DNA of 64,000 nucleotides from Trichothermofontia sp964536415 (GCA_964536415.1 CAZHXN010000005.1:1-64000), one strand, 5' to 3'. Shown: positions 1 to 8,450, counted from the stretch's first letter. Numbers and translations: made by a program. Notes: generated by a model from the letters alone, not told the origin.

Positions 1-170
1 TCCCCCCGCAAACGGGGGGTTAGGGGGAGGCAGGCTGCCGGTCGGATCGAGATCCAAGCCTTAACGGTGTACTGTTCTTCACCCACATCTCGCAGAATAT
101 GACCCCGAGCAAAGGTATTATATTTTGCTAAAATCTTGGCAAAAGCAACTAGAAGAGCTTCGTATAAGAC
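1..170 (-). pseudogene. Gene fragment at left edge
   Basis: One minus-strand frame stays open for 56 codons from 170 to the window edge and reads like real protein, with segments such as ALLVAFAKILAKYN and HILRDVGEEQYTVKAWI. There is no start codon at its head (a TAA precedes it at 173-171). Its last codons run into a GC-rich hairpin repeat at 2-19, so the native stop seems lost. I do not recognise the family. It is best read as a truncated or decayed gene; it could also be the interior of a gene lying mostly outside the window. Confidence 0.25.
2..19. repeat. GC-rich perfect hairpin
   Basis: CCCCCCG-CAAA-CGGGGGG is a perfect 7-bp stem with a 4-nt loop, followed at 29-39 by a second small palindrome, GGCAGGCTGCC. 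There is no T-run on either side, so this looks like an intergenic palindromic repeat rather than a standard intrinsic terminator. Confidence 0.5.
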
Positions 171-349
171 TTATTTATAACTCTCCAATTTTGGCTTTTA
201 TTAGAATTTAACAAGACTAGCAATAACAGAATGAGGCTTGTGACGATTAAAATCGTGATTGTGATAATTTTAAGGATATGGCCAACAGTGGAAATCCTTA
301 CTCGATAATCAGTATTATCTCGTTGGTTGGGATGGTTGAACTGCTTCAT
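149..349 (-). CDS. Possible small single-TM protein
   Basis: A 66-codon ORF with a polar N-terminus (about residues 1-25), one strongly hydrophobic stretch (about 26-48, rich in Ile, Leu, Thr and Val) and a short basic tail. It is AT-rich compared with its neighbours and has only a weak GAG next to the start. It overlaps the open fragment at 1-170 by about 20 bp and is divergent from the membrane protein at 418. It could be a real small membrane protein or a chance ORF in degraded sequence; I recognise no family. Confidence 0.3.
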   Translation of the reverse strand: MKQFNHPNQRDNTDYRVRISTVGHILKIITITILIVTSLILLLLVLLNSNKSQNWRVINKSYTKLF

Positions 350-417
350 CTCAGCTTAATCTAGGCTTTCTATTGTACTATAAACATGGTCACTTTCGAC
401 TCGAAGTAGGAGCGAAT

Positions 418-2154
418 GTGCTTTTTTATCTTGTCGCCTGGACGTTCTTGTTCGTGGTTTGCCTGGTGATAGGAACAGCCGTGCTTAAGCTGACTGCTGC
501 TGATGGCTATGGTCGGGGAAGCGATCGCGCGATACTGGCGGTTTGGCTGGGATTAGTCCTGCTGGCGATCGCCTTACTGGGGATTTCACTCGTTTTACCG
601 CTTTCTCCCCTCGTCGGTCTGGGGACGGCCCTCTTGGGCGTGGGTTGTTCGCTTTTCTTTCGCCCGGTCAGGCAGGATCTGTTCCGGTATAGTCGCCTCT
701 ATTCTCAACCGCGTCTGCCCTTGGTGGGCATACTGGCGATCGGGATCGCCGCTTTTTCTACCCGTGAGGTTGCCTGGTTTGATACCGGACTCTACCACTA
801 TGGTGTCATTAAATGGCTGGCGGAGTTTGGCACCGTTCCGGGCATGGGTTTAATTAATTCTCGCTTTGGATTTACCTCCGCCTGGTTCGCGCTGTTAGCA
901 CCGTTTGCGAGTGGCTTTTTAACGGCCCGTGCCAGTGCAGTTGCCAACAGCTTCATATTTTATCTGGCGATTGGACAATGGCTCATTAGCGCTAAGGCCA
1001 GTTCAACAGCGAGTGCAAGGCTCGCCGATCGCTTTATCACCATTTTTCTAGGCATGACTCTGCCGATCGCCTTTTTGATCAAAATTCCCTGGTTTATGCC
1101 CGTTTCTACCGCTCCCGATTTTCCCTTAATCCTGCTGACGGGGATAATTGCCTGGGCAATCTTGCTGAGCACCAGGGAAAGCCCATTGGCTACCACTCTC
1201 TCTGGAGCGCAACGCTTACTCGATGTTCGCATTATTCCCCTGATTCTGGCCACTGGAGCAATGGCTATCAAACTCAATGGCATTGCCTTAGTGCCGATCG
1301 CGATCCTATTTTATCTGACGGGAGGTCAGCTAACCTGGAAACGAATCGCTGTCGGCTTGGGGCTACCGTTTGTATTACTGTTGCCCATATTTTTGTATGG
1401 ATATGTGGTTATTGGCTTTCCCTTGTTTCCCACCACTTTGTTTGGGCTGGATTTTCCCTGGACGATTCAGGTAGCGATCGCCCAAGAACTGGAAGCACTG
1501 CCTAATCCCTGGGTACCCACCGGGGAAAAACTATCCTGGTTCGATCAAATCTGGTGGTGGTTATTTAACCTGATCACGCAATGGTTGCCGGGTGAAAAAT
1601 TAAATATCTTGATCCCTCTCTTGTTAGGCATCTCAGTTATTGCAGGGTTACAAATTCTTAAAAAATTTCGTCAGAAGCACTTTGAAGGTCGCCCTTGGTT
1701 ACTCCTGTTGGGAGCCACTGGTTCTCTGTTGGTGATGCTGAAATCCCCGCTCCTACGGCATGGCCTTGGCTACTTTGCTATATTGCCCGCCTACTGGGTT
1801 GCTGATCAATGGCCGTCCCTGTTCAGGCGGGGGGGCGAGACCCTTGGGAACATGTTTAATCATGTGTCCCAAACGTTGCCCCAATTTCTATCCCTGATTT
1901 GGCTGAGTGTCTTGGCCGGTATCCTGATGATCTTGGGGGTGACCCAACATCTAGACTATCTCCTGTTACCATCGCGACTACCCACGGTTACGCTGCATCA
2001 GGCCCAGGTAAATGATGTGATCTACTTTTACCCAACGATATCCACGCAGTGCTGGGCCGAGAAGATTCCATGTGCTATCGGTCCAATTGAGGATGATATT
2101 CAATTGCGTGAGCCAACCCAGGGTATAGGCGGGGGCTTTATCTATCGGAAATAG
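418..2154 (+). CDS. Large multi-pass membrane protein
   Basis: About 578 aa with roughly 12-13 hydrophobic segments spread over the whole length. After the first hydrophobic block comes a periplasm-like segment with WFDTGLYHYG and, soon after, VPGMGLINSRFGF. That pattern resembles the large uncharacterised LIC_10190-type membrane proteins and, loosely, GT-C-type glycosyltransferases. I chose the GTG at 418 because AGGAG lies at 408-412, 5 nt upstream; an in-frame TTG at 373 has no ribosome-binding site and would put hydrophilic residues before the first membrane helix. The 3' end overlaps convergent mobA by 17 bp. The function is unknown; a role in envelope polysaccharide is only a guess. Confidence 0.7.
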   Translation: MLFYLVAWTFLFVVCLVIGTAVLKLTAADGYGRGSDRAILAVWLGLVLLAIALLGISLVLPLSPLVGLGTALLGVGCSLFFRPVRQDLFRYSRLYSQPRLPLVGILAIGIAAFSTREVAWFDTGLYHYGVIKWLAEFGTVPGMGLINSRFGFTSAWFALLAPFASGFLTARASAVANSFIFYLAIGQWLISAKASSTASARLADRFITIFLGMTLPIAFLIKIPWFMPVSTAPDFPLILLTGIIAWAILLSTRESPLATTLSGAQRLLDVRIIPLILATGAMAIKLNGIALVPIAILFYLTGGQLTWKRIAVGLGLPFVLLLPIFLYGYVVIGFPLFPTTLFGLDFPWTIQVAIAQELEALPNPWVPTGEKLSWFDQIWWWLFNLITQWLPGEKLNILIPLLLGISVIAGLQILKKFRQKHFEGRPWLLLLGATGSLLVMLKSPLLRHGLGYFAILPAYWVADQWPSLFRRGGETLGNMFNHVSQTLPQFLSLIWLSVLAGILMILGVTQHLDYLLLPSRLPTVTLHQAQVNDVIYFYPTISTQCWAEKIPCAIGPIEDDIQLREPTQGIGGGFIYRK

Positions 2155-2767
2155 GGAGAGAAATAGATAAAATGGACTTGAGATCGTCGGGTTCATTACA
2201 GTTCAGGAGCATTTGGAGGTTGACATCCGTGAAGTCATTAATGGCCTGCACCGATCGCGACTTTAACCATACTTGAAACGATCGCCCGCCTTGGTCAATA
2301 AAGTGTTGCAGGTCCGATAAACAACTCCGCCGATAAAACCCACATAAGGGTTCCCACCCCTTGGGATGGCTGGGCAAACAGGCGATCGCCTCGGGTGCGA
2401 CGCTGGGTAAGTGGGCAATCCAAGCTTGCAGGATAGGTACCTGGAGATTGGGCAAATCGCAGGCCAAGAGCAGAACCCATGCCTGTTCTACCTGCGCTAG
2501 ACCCTGAGCAAAACCGACTAGTGGCCCCAGCGGCTGCCCCTCAGCAGCGATCGTTTCCGGAATCATCCGACAGGCAGGCGGCAGTAAGGGCTGATATTGG
2601 GCCGATCGCGGGCTAACCACATAAACCTCCTCACAACATTGGCTAGCTACATCACACACGCGCCGCAGCAACGGTTGCCCCTCAACCGCAATCAGTGCCT
2701 TATCTACCCCCATGCGGGTACTGCCTCCTCCTGCCAAGACGATCGCGGCTACCCCTCTTTCTGTCAT
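2138..2767 (-). CDS. mobA: Molybdenum cofactor guanylyltransferase
   Basis: Probably transfers GMP from GTP to molybdopterin cofactor in the cytoplasm, giving the dinucleotide form of Moco. The N-terminus has the nucleotidyltransferase signature LAGGGSTRMGVDK. Further on come the LLACDLPNL stretch, with the metal-binding Asp, and PLCGFYRRSCL, both typical of MobA. An upstream ATG at 2830 would add 21 residues with no homologous look. The ATG at 2767 is preferred: AGGAGG lies 11 nt upstream and the Rossmann-like fold then begins at once, giving 209 aa, normal for MobA. The gene is convergent with, and overlaps by 17 bp, the membrane protein gene. No other Moco genes are nearby. Confidence 0.85.
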   Translation of the reverse strand: MTERGVAAIVLAGGGSTRMGVDKALIAVEGQPLLRRVCDVASQCCEEVYVVSPRSAQYQPLLPPACRMIPETIAAEGQPLGPLVGFAQGLAQVEQAWVLLLACDLPNLQVPILQAWIAHLPSVAPEAIACLPSHPKGWEPLCGFYRRSCLSDLQHFIDQGGRSFQVWLKSRSVQAINDFTDVNLQMLLNCNEPDDLKSILSISLPISDR

Positions 2768-2842
2768 CCTCAACCTCGCCTCCTGGAACCCTACATCCGT
2801 AGTCTCTATTCTGTCGGTGGGTGTCGTCATCTAACCCAAGCC

Positions 2843-2882
2843 CCCTCATCCCCTAACCCCTTGGCCCAAGCTGGGAGAAGGG
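2843..2882. repeat. Intergenic inverted repeat, family A
   Basis: A CCCTCATCCCCTAACCCC stretch runs into an imperfect hairpin (CCCTT...CCC, loop, GGG...AAGGG). The same sequence occurs inverted at 14868-14910, and a diverged version at 4762-4784. These are dispersed palindromic repeats of a kind common in cyanobacterial intergenic DNA. This copy lies between mobA and nadA. Confidence 0.55.
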
Positions 2883-2996
2883 AAACCGATCAGGCTCCCC
2901 CCGCCCCACCCCTAGCCTGTACCTAATGCCTATTTTGGTGAAAATGACTATAATCAAATCAGCCAAATAAATTTATTTCAACCAGAAGTACGGCCT

Positions 2997-3965
2997 GTGT
3001 TTACAACCCTTCTCGATCGTCCTGGGACAGCCCCCCGCCGTCCGCTTGACCTCTTTGCGGCGGTGCAGGCCCTCAAGCAGGAATTGAATGCGGTCATCCT
3101 CGCCCACTATTACCAGGACCCTGATATTCAGGATATTGCGGACTATATCGGTGATTCCCTGGGATTAGCTCGGCAAGCCGTCAGTACAGATGCCGATGTC
3201 ATTGTCTTTGCTGGGGTCCACTTTATGGCCGAAACAGCGAAGATCCTGAATCCTGACAAGCGGGTACTGTTACCGGATCTAGATGCAGGCTGTTCATTGG
3301 CAGACAGTTGTCCGCCGGAGGCGTTTGCCCAGTTCAAGGCTGCCCATCCGGATCATTTGGTAATTTCCTACATTAATTGTTCGGCAGCGATTAAAGCTCT
3401 GAGCGATATCATCTGCACCAGTGCCAACGCCGTGGAGATTGTGCGCCAAATTCCGGCTGACCAGCCTATCCTCTTTGCGCCGGATCAGAACCTAGGGCGG
3501 TATGTGATGCAGCAAACCGGACGGGAAATAGTGCTCTGGCAAGGCAGTTGCATTGTCCATGAGAATTTCTCGGAGCGGAAGCTGGTGGAACTGAAGGTAC
3601 AACACCCAGAGGCAGAAGTGCTGGCCCATCCGGAATGCGAAGCGGCTGTCTTGCGCCATGCAGACTACATTGGTTCGACCACCGCCTTGCTTAAATACAC
3701 GCAGCGCAGCGATCGCCCGACTTTTATCGTGGCGACTGAACCTGGCATTATCCACCAGATGCAGCGATCGGCTCCGGATAAGCAGTTTATTGCTGCCCCC
3801 CCCACCGGGAACTGTGCCTGCAATGAATGCCCCTACATGCGCCTGAATACGTTGGAAAAACTCTATGACTGCATGAAGACCGGCCAACCTGAGATCACCC
3901 TGGATGAGGAGACGCGGTTAGCGGCGCTGCGTCCGATTCAGCGCATGTTGGCGATGAGTCGTTAG
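2997..3965 (+). CDS. nadA: Quinolinate synthase A
   Basis: Condenses iminoaspartate (from NadB) with dihydroxyacetone phosphate to form quinolinate in de novo NAD synthesis; an oxygen-sensitive cytoplasmic [4Fe-4S] enzyme. The 322-aa protein shows the family landmarks in order: LAHYYQDPDIQDIADYIGDS near residue 40, GCSLADSCPPE near residue 102, a GSCIVHENFSE segment near residue 185, HPECEAAV, and CACNECPYM near residue 285. These carry the three cluster cysteines. The start is GTG at 2997; no ATG fits better. nadB and nadC are not adjacent. The stop codon sits inside a 15-bp tandem repeat. Confidence 0.95.
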   Translation: MFTTLLDRPGTAPRRPLDLFAAVQALKQELNAVILAHYYQDPDIQDIADYIGDSLGLARQAVSTDADVIVFAGVHFMAETAKILNPDKRVLLPDLDAGCSLADSCPPEAFAQFKAAHPDHLVISYINCSAAIKALSDIICTSANAVEIVRQIPADQPILFAPDQNLGRYVMQQTGREIVLWQGSCIVHENFSERKLVELKVQHPEAEVLAHPECEAAVLRHADYIGSTTALLKYTQRSDRPTFIVATEPGIIHQMQRSAPDKQFIAAPPTGNCACNECPYMRLNTLEKLYDCMKTGQPEITLDEETRLAALRPIQRMLAMSR

Positions 3966-4003
3966 ATGATGAGTCGTTAGATACGTCGTTAGATGCGTCA
4001 TTA
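3953..4003. repeat. 15-bp tandem repeat over nadA stop
   Basis: GATGAGTCGTTAGAT occurs twice in direct succession (3953-3967, 3968-3982), followed by shortened, diverged copies (ACGTCGTTAGAT, GCGTCATTAA). The nadA TAG stop lies in the first unit and the stop of the convergent membrane gene (4001-4003) in the last, so slippage here could alter both 3' ends. Confidence 0.8.
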
Positions 4004-4669
4004 ACGGTTGGTTGTGGGGTGGAGTTGAGGCTCCGGCTCCGGCAAGGGAGGTCGCAGGATCAGGTAAGCCAGGGGACCCAGGAGAGGCAACATGCTGACC
4101 AGCCACAAAAGACGCGGTTGGTAAAACTGGCGGCGGGCCATATCATCGGGCACGATCGCGGGAAACAGCAGGGCCAGCAGACAAAAGTCGAGGCTCATAA
4201 CATGAATAAAACGATTGGTTTGCCACTGGTGGGCAAAGTCAGCCCAGTCTCCCTGGCTGAGGCCATAGGCAAGAAGGGCGATCGCGCCTAGGGCAAGGGC
4301 GATCGCCAACCAACGGGAATCAAAGAACCGTAGTATGCGATCGCGGGGACCCTGGAAACTGGGGTTGGGCTGACGCAAGGCAAGATAGGGGAGGAGGGCA
4401 AAGGCCCCGACCCCAAAACTCAAGGCAACAAAGGGGGCGGCGGGGAGCTTTTGGCCGCGGCCATCCGCAAGGAGGACGCTGGCATAGAGGAGGGGCCAAA
4501 TCCCCATGAGATTAAAAAGGGCAATAATGAGGGGATTAATGCCCTGGAGTTGCCCTAGGGAGAGTTTTTGGATCAGATCCAGAGTATCGGGTTGATTGAG
4601 GGGGGCTAGGCCAAAGGCATAGAAGATAAATGCCAGCCAAATCGCACTAAAAATTAGTTTTCTGGACAT
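4001..4669 (-). CDS. Conserved-looking multi-pass membrane protein
   Basis: About 222 aa from the ATG at 4669; an in-frame ATG at 4738 would add 23 residues that do not look helical. The protein has about six hydrophobic segments. It begins MSRKLIFSAIWLAFIFYAFG and continues with a LNQPDTLDLIQKLS loop and a long NPLIIALFNLMGIWPLLYA helix. A Pro-rich tail (PPLPEPEPQLHP) closes it. The overall look matches membrane proteins conserved in cyanobacteria, some with plastid relatives, but I cannot name a function. It is convergent with nadA and upstream of the repeat-rich gap before the sigma factor gene. Confidence 0.7.
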   Translation of the reverse strand: MSRKLIFSAIWLAFIFYAFGLAPLNQPDTLDLIQKLSLGQLQGINPLIIALFNLMGIWPLLYASVLLADGRGQKLPAAPFVALSFGVGAFALLPYLALRQPNPSFQGPRDRILRFFDSRWLAIALALGAIALLAYGLSQGDWADFAHQWQTNRFIHVMSLDFCLLALLFPAIVPDDMARRQFYQPRLLWLVSMLPLLGPLAYLILRPPLPEPEPQLHPTTNR

Positions 4670-4761
4670 TAGTTTTCTGGGCCTTGTTTTAAGTAGGGGT
4701 AAGGTGGGCTGGGAGGAGTTTAGGAGGGTGCATCTCAACTTGTGCGACCCTTATCCTAAAT

Positions 4762-4784
4762 CCCTCTCCCAGAACGGGAGAAGG
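4762..4784. repeat. Diverged family A inverted repeat
   Basis: CCCTCTCCC and GGGAGAAGG form an imperfect stem around an AGAAC loop, related to the repeats at 2843 and 14868. It lies between the sigma factor stop and the membrane protein start on the minus strand. There is no T-run, so terminator function is uncertain. Confidence 0.5.
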
Positions 4785-4865
4785 ACTTGAAAATCCGGCT
4801 CCCCTTCACCTACCCTCCGTTCGCAGGGGGCTAGGGGGGCAGGGCTGGGGATGAGGGCAAGACGC

Positions 4866-5828
4866 TTAACTCGCTAAATATTCCCGAACCATTGCCCGAC
4901 GGCGACGCAGGTGATCAAGGCCCTGGCGTTCCAGTTGGCGCACCCGCTCCCGGCTGAGGCGCATCCGTTCGCCCACCTTGGCCAGCGAGAGGCTGTAGCC
5001 GTCTTCCAGGCCAAAGCGCAGGCTCAACACTTCCCGCTGTTGGGGGGTTAGTTCATCCATTAGATCCCGAAGATCCTGGCGCAGGGCTTCCTGGGTAGTG
5101 AATTCCTCCGGCGAGGTATTTTCGTCCTCCAGTAATTCCTGAAGTTCCGTATCCTGGTTATCGCCCACCCGGACATCCAGGGACACGGGCTGACGGGCCA
5201 TTGTCAGGTATTCCCGCACCTGTTCTGGTTCCAGATCCAGCGCCTTGGCAATGTCGGCTGCCGTGGCACTGCGCCCCAAGGTTTGGGCCAACTCCCGCTG
5301 CACCCGTTTAATTTGATTCAACTTTTCGGTGATGTGAATCGGCAGGCGCACGGTACGGGCCTGCTGGGCGATCGCCCGCGTGATGGCTTGACGAATCCAC
5401 CAGTAGGCATAGGTCGAAAACTTATAGCCCCGCATGGGATCGAACTTTTCCACCCCTCGCTCCAGGCCCAAGCTGCCCTCCTGGATCAGATCCAGGAACT
5501 CCAGATTGCGCCGTTGGTATTTCTTCGCGATCGACACCACCAGCCGCAGATTCGCCTCGATCATCCTTTGCTTAGCCCGTTGCCCCTGGCGCAGTTGTCG
5601 CTGGAGTTCCGTCTCATCCAGCTTCACGGCCTCTGCCCATTCCGCATGGGTCGGTTCCCGGTCTAGACGCTTTGCCAGCTTTTCCTTCGCCGTTAGGAGG
5701 GCCATCATCTGTTGAACCTGTTTGCCGTATTCAATCTCCTGCTCAGGTGTGAGCAGCGGCACCCGACCAATCTCATGCAGGTACGTCCGGACCATATCGG
5801 TTTTGAGTGCAGAGTCCTTTGTTTTCAT
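4866..5828 (-). CDS. Group 2 RNA polymerase sigma factor
   Basis: A sigma-70 family factor, about 320 aa from ATG 5828 (AGG 8 nt upstream). Region 1.2 opens with DMVRTYLHEIGRVPLLT, region 2 has LRLVVSIAKKYQRRNLEFLDLIQEG and the region 2.3-2.4 stretch YKFSTYAYWWIRQAITRAI, region 3 has RLPIHITEKLNQIKRVQREL, and region 4 ends with an SRERVRQLE helix-turn-helix. It lacks the long region 1.1 of the primary sigma SigA, so it belongs to the nonessential SigB/C/D/E class that redirects transcription under stress, dark or nitrogen limitation. Which member it is cannot be decided here. Two small deviations from the common consensus are LGLERGVEKFDP (usually LGLIRAAEKFDP) and YSLSLAKVGERM. Confidence 0.92.
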   Translation of the reverse strand: MKTKDSALKTDMVRTYLHEIGRVPLLTPEQEIEYGKQVQQMMALLTAKEKLAKRLDREPTHAEWAEAVKLDETELQRQLRQGQRAKQRMIEANLRLVVSIAKKYQRRNLEFLDLIQEGSLGLERGVEKFDPMRGYKFSTYAYWWIRQAITRAIAQQARTVRLPIHITEKLNQIKRVQRELAQTLGRSATAADIAKALDLEPEQVREYLTMARQPVSLDVRVGDNQDTELQELLEDENTSPEEFTTQEALRQDLRDLMDELTPQQREVLSLRFGLEDGYSLSLAKVGERMRLSRERVRQLERQGLDHLRRRRAMVREYLAS

Positions 5829-6400
5829 GGTGATACCTAACGAACGGGATTTAGCGATCAAAAAGCGGACAGAAGCGATGGCATGGGGGACCCAGGCAAG
5901 CCCAAATCCGCCGTATCCATCTCGACCCAAACCCAAACCCTAAGGCAACTTGGCAGCATCCGATTGGAATGACCCAAAGTACCGTGGGGGGTGATCAGCA
6001 GCATGGGGAACTCAGTACACTCCAAGACTCAAACTCGTTACTTAACACCTTACCGAGAAGACCCCTTATCTAGAAGTCGGTATGACTTCAGTCTTTTCGA
6101 TTGACCCTAGTTTAGACGGTTGTGGCGGGAAGAAAGTTCACCCAATCGGGTGAATTTCCACCTATGGGCCAAAATAAATGAGTGGGAAAACCGACACAGG
6201 CGAACCCTGTACAACTCTTAAGATTCCACTTTACCCAATGCCGCATGGTCAGTCCTCCTCCTAGTGGTATAGTTTGGTACCTGGTATCAGTGATCGCTGC
6301 CCTTGGATTCACGATGATCCGGCTGTCAGGGTTGGGAACCGCAACGGGTACAGCGTTGACAACCGTCATTGTTAACAGGGTTAACAGGACCTCGATAAGA

Positions 6401-6500
6401 TCTACAGCGTTTCCCAAGTCTCTGAAGGACAGAAGCACCTGATGAACAATTGGCTCAAGCCAATTACCTGCCCCTCACTGAGGCGACAAAGGCTGTAAAT
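6401..6500 (+). repeat. Structured ~100-nt repeat, copy 1
   Basis: The first of three related elements (others at 24161-24260 and 40766-40865). It has an outer pairing TACAGC...GCTGTA, a TCTG-AAGGA-CAGA hairpin, a central AATTGGCT-CA-AGCCAATT hairpin, and a CCTC-ACT-GAGG hairpin. It is about 90% identical to copy 2, and the similarity begins a few bases upstream in a CGATAA motif. All copies are intergenic and read the same way. It may be a noncoding RNA gene or a MITE-like element; no transposase is nearby. Confidence 0.8.
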
Positions 6501-6759
6501 GGAACCTAGACGAGACTTAGATGGGAGCGTTACCGATCGCTCTAGTCTATCTAGCTGGGATCTATGCCGATCAATGTGGATCTAAATCATGCGATAACGA
6601 CTCAATTGAGCGCGAGGGGGATAGCCGTACTTGGGGCGGAGGGTTACCGCCAAAGGGCAATGTGACTGGCAATGGGAGACTGTCTGCATGGCTACAGGGA
6701 GATCCCACAAGATTCCGCACGGTATCTTATAATCGCTGTGGGTTGTAATGTTAAACATT

Positions 6760-6815
6760 GTTGCGAAATTGTTGCGAAGTCACCGGTTGCGGAGTCGCCG
6801 GTTGCGAAGTAGATT
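6760..6815 (+). repeat. 15-bp tandem repeat before LCP gene
   Basis: GTTGCGAAGTCACCG (6771-6785) is followed by GTTGCGGAGTCGCCG (6786-6800) and a partial GTTGCGAAGTAGATT (6801-6815), preceded by GTTGCGAAATT at 6760. The array sits between a possible -10 box (6728-6733) and the LCP start, so it would lie in the 5' leader. Confidence 0.8.
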
Positions 6816-6868
6816 GTTTGCCATTCCCCACTCGCTCAATTTAATGCCCTATTCAAAGTGAGGTAAGC

Positions 6869-8335
6869 GTGCTTGAAGGCATGAATCCGGTCAATGAGCA
6901 TTCGGACCCAGGTGATGGGGGAACCGATCCCGCAGCATCGATGCCTGAGGCGACTCAACTGCCGCCCACGCCGCCCGCCGCCATGCCATCACCCGCTCGC
7001 CGCAGTAGTTTAGCCCACTGGCTATTCTGGAGCTTTGCCTTTGTGATTGCGACAACGGCCTCGGCTACCTTGGGGGCTGTCCTCATGCTCATGACTCCCC
7101 TACCACCCGTGGGATTAGTCGATCGCGCCGGGGTGGGGACTGGGCAGCCAGCGAATCCGTGGCGGGGTGGGTTTCAGTATCGCCTCACGCGACCGGTTCA
7201 GGTTTTGGTGATGGGGATCCACCGCGTCCCCGATGTGCCCCCGGATTCGCCCGCAGTCTTCACCGGGCGGAGCGACACAATGCTACTCCTGCGCTTCGAC
7301 CCTAGTGACTATTCCCTCAGTATTTTGTCGATTCCGCGCGATACCCAGGTGGAAATTCCCCGGATTGGGTTGACCAAAATCAACCATGCGAATGCCCTAG
7401 GGGGGCCAGCCCTGACGGCACGGGTGGTCAGTCGAGAGTTGGGGAATACTGAGATCGATCGCTATATTCGGGTCAGCACGGATGCCCTGCGGGAACTGGT
7501 TGATCTGCTCGGTGGGGTAGAAGTCTTTGTGCCCAAAGCCATGTCCTATCGGGATGTGACCCAAAAGCTAGACATTAATCTCGATCAGGGGTGGCAAACC
7601 CTGAGTGGTGACCAGGCGGAGCAGTTCGCGCGGTTCCGGGGCACGATTTACGGCGATATTGGCCGGGTTCAGCGTCAACAGGTGCTGTTGTCGGCGCTGC
7701 GGCAACGCTTAACCAGCCCAACGGTGTTGCCCAAACTGCCAGAGATTGTTCGTTTGATGCAGCGGTATATTGACACCAATCTCAGCCTGGAGGAAACCCT
7801 GGCTTTAGTCAGTTTTGGGCTGAATTTGGATCAGGACAGTGTCAGGATGGTGATGCTACCGGGGCGCTTCAGTGATCCGAGTGAATTTGCCGCTAGTTAC
7901 TGGCTAGTGGATGCTGATCGCCGCGATCGCGTCTTGCAGACCTACTTTAAAGTCACCCCCAACCGGGATCTCTGGCAGACAACCCCCACCCTTGCCGATA
8001 GTCGCGAAGCACTGACGGGGATGCGCATTTCGGTGCAAAATGCATCGGGTCAGCCCGATGTGGGCCATCGGGTCGTAGCATATTTACAAGAGAAGGGCTT
8101 TGACAACATATCCATCATCGAAGACTGGCCCGATACCCTGCGTCATACGCAGATTATTGCCCAGCAAGGTGATTTGCAGGGGGCCGAACGGGTGCGAGCC
8201 ATTCTGGGTCTAGGACGGGTGGAAGCTGCCTCGATCGGGGACATTGAATCCGAGTTCACCATTCGCGTGGGGGCAGACTGGCCCGAAGCGCCCAAGAAGC
8301 CCCTGGCTGCCGATGAGTTAAGCACTTGGCACTAG
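6869..8335 (+). CDS. LytR-CpsA-Psr (LCP) family protein
   Basis: LCP proteins transfer lipid-linked glycopolymers to cell-wall acceptors at the outer face of the plasma membrane. Here a Pro-rich cytoplasmic N-terminus (about residues 1-48) is followed by one transmembrane anchor (about 50-75). The LCP domain (about 110-315) contains GRSDTMLLLRFDP, LSIPRDTQVEIP, KINHANALGGP and FARFRGTIYGDIGRVQRQQ, with the Arg and Asp residues that bind pyrophosphate lipid. The C-terminal LytR_C-type domain (about 385-475) starts RISVQNASGQPDVG. Start GTG 6869 has GAGG 5 nt upstream. Single gene; polysaccharide genes are not adjacent. Confidence 0.9.
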   Translation: MLEGMNPVNEHSDPGDGGTDPAASMPEATQLPPTPPAAMPSPARRSSLAHWLFWSFAFVIATTASATLGAVLMLMTPLPPVGLVDRAGVGTGQPANPWRGGFQYRLTRPVQVLVMGIHRVPDVPPDSPAVFTGRSDTMLLLRFDPSDYSLSILSIPRDTQVEIPRIGLTKINHANALGGPALTARVVSRELGNTEIDRYIRVSTDALRELVDLLGGVEVFVPKAMSYRDVTQKLDINLDQGWQTLSGDQAEQFARFRGTIYGDIGRVQRQQVLLSALRQRLTSPTVLPKLPEIVRLMQRYIDTNLSLEETLALVSFGLNLDQDSVRMVMLPGRFSDPSEFAASYWLVDADRRDRVLQTYFKVTPNRDLWQTTPTLADSREALTGMRISVQNASGQPDVGHRVVAYLQEKGFDNISIIEDWPDTLRHTQIIAQQGDLQGAERVRAILGLGRVEAASIGDIESEFTIRVGADWPEAPKKPLAADELSTWH

Positions 8336-8376
8336 TGCAACACACAATTCATGATGCAACTAAATTAGGCAACGTT

Positions 8377-8450
8377 TGTAGTGCTGGCTTTAGCCAGCAA
8401 TGCCCAAAGCCGTTACGACCAACGTTGCGAAACTTTATATTGACTGTACC
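8377..8450 (+). repeat. Solo copy of 56-bp palindromic repeat
   Basis: TGTAGTGCTGGCTTTAGCC...AAAGCCGTTACGACC matches the tandem units at 37720-37887. The shared flank continues through CCAACGTTGCGAAACTTTAT into TGACTGT, also present at 37872-37910. The inner arms here are GGCTTT/AAAGCC where the array has CTTTAG/CTAAAG, so the pairing shifts but is kept. It lies between two convergent gene ends (LCP and lipB). Confidence 0.8.

Larger units (their letters stand above)
5829..6868. other. 1-kb region without a gene
   Basis: No convincing protein gene was found. It holds the upstream region of the sigma factor, a GTTAACAGG direct repeat (two units at about 6371-6388), the ~100-nt structured repeat at 6401-6500, a TATAAT hexamer at 6728-6733 that could be the -10 box for the LCP gene (no matching -35 box), and a 15-bp tandem repeat at 6760-6815. 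Short ORFs at 6182-6442 and 6521-6748 have no protein-like composition or ribosome-binding site. Confidence 0.6.

Noticed and set aside
6182..6748. ORFs of 86 and 75 codons in the gap before the LCP gene
   Set aside because: One runs through the structured repeat and neither has a ribosome-binding site or protein-like sequence.
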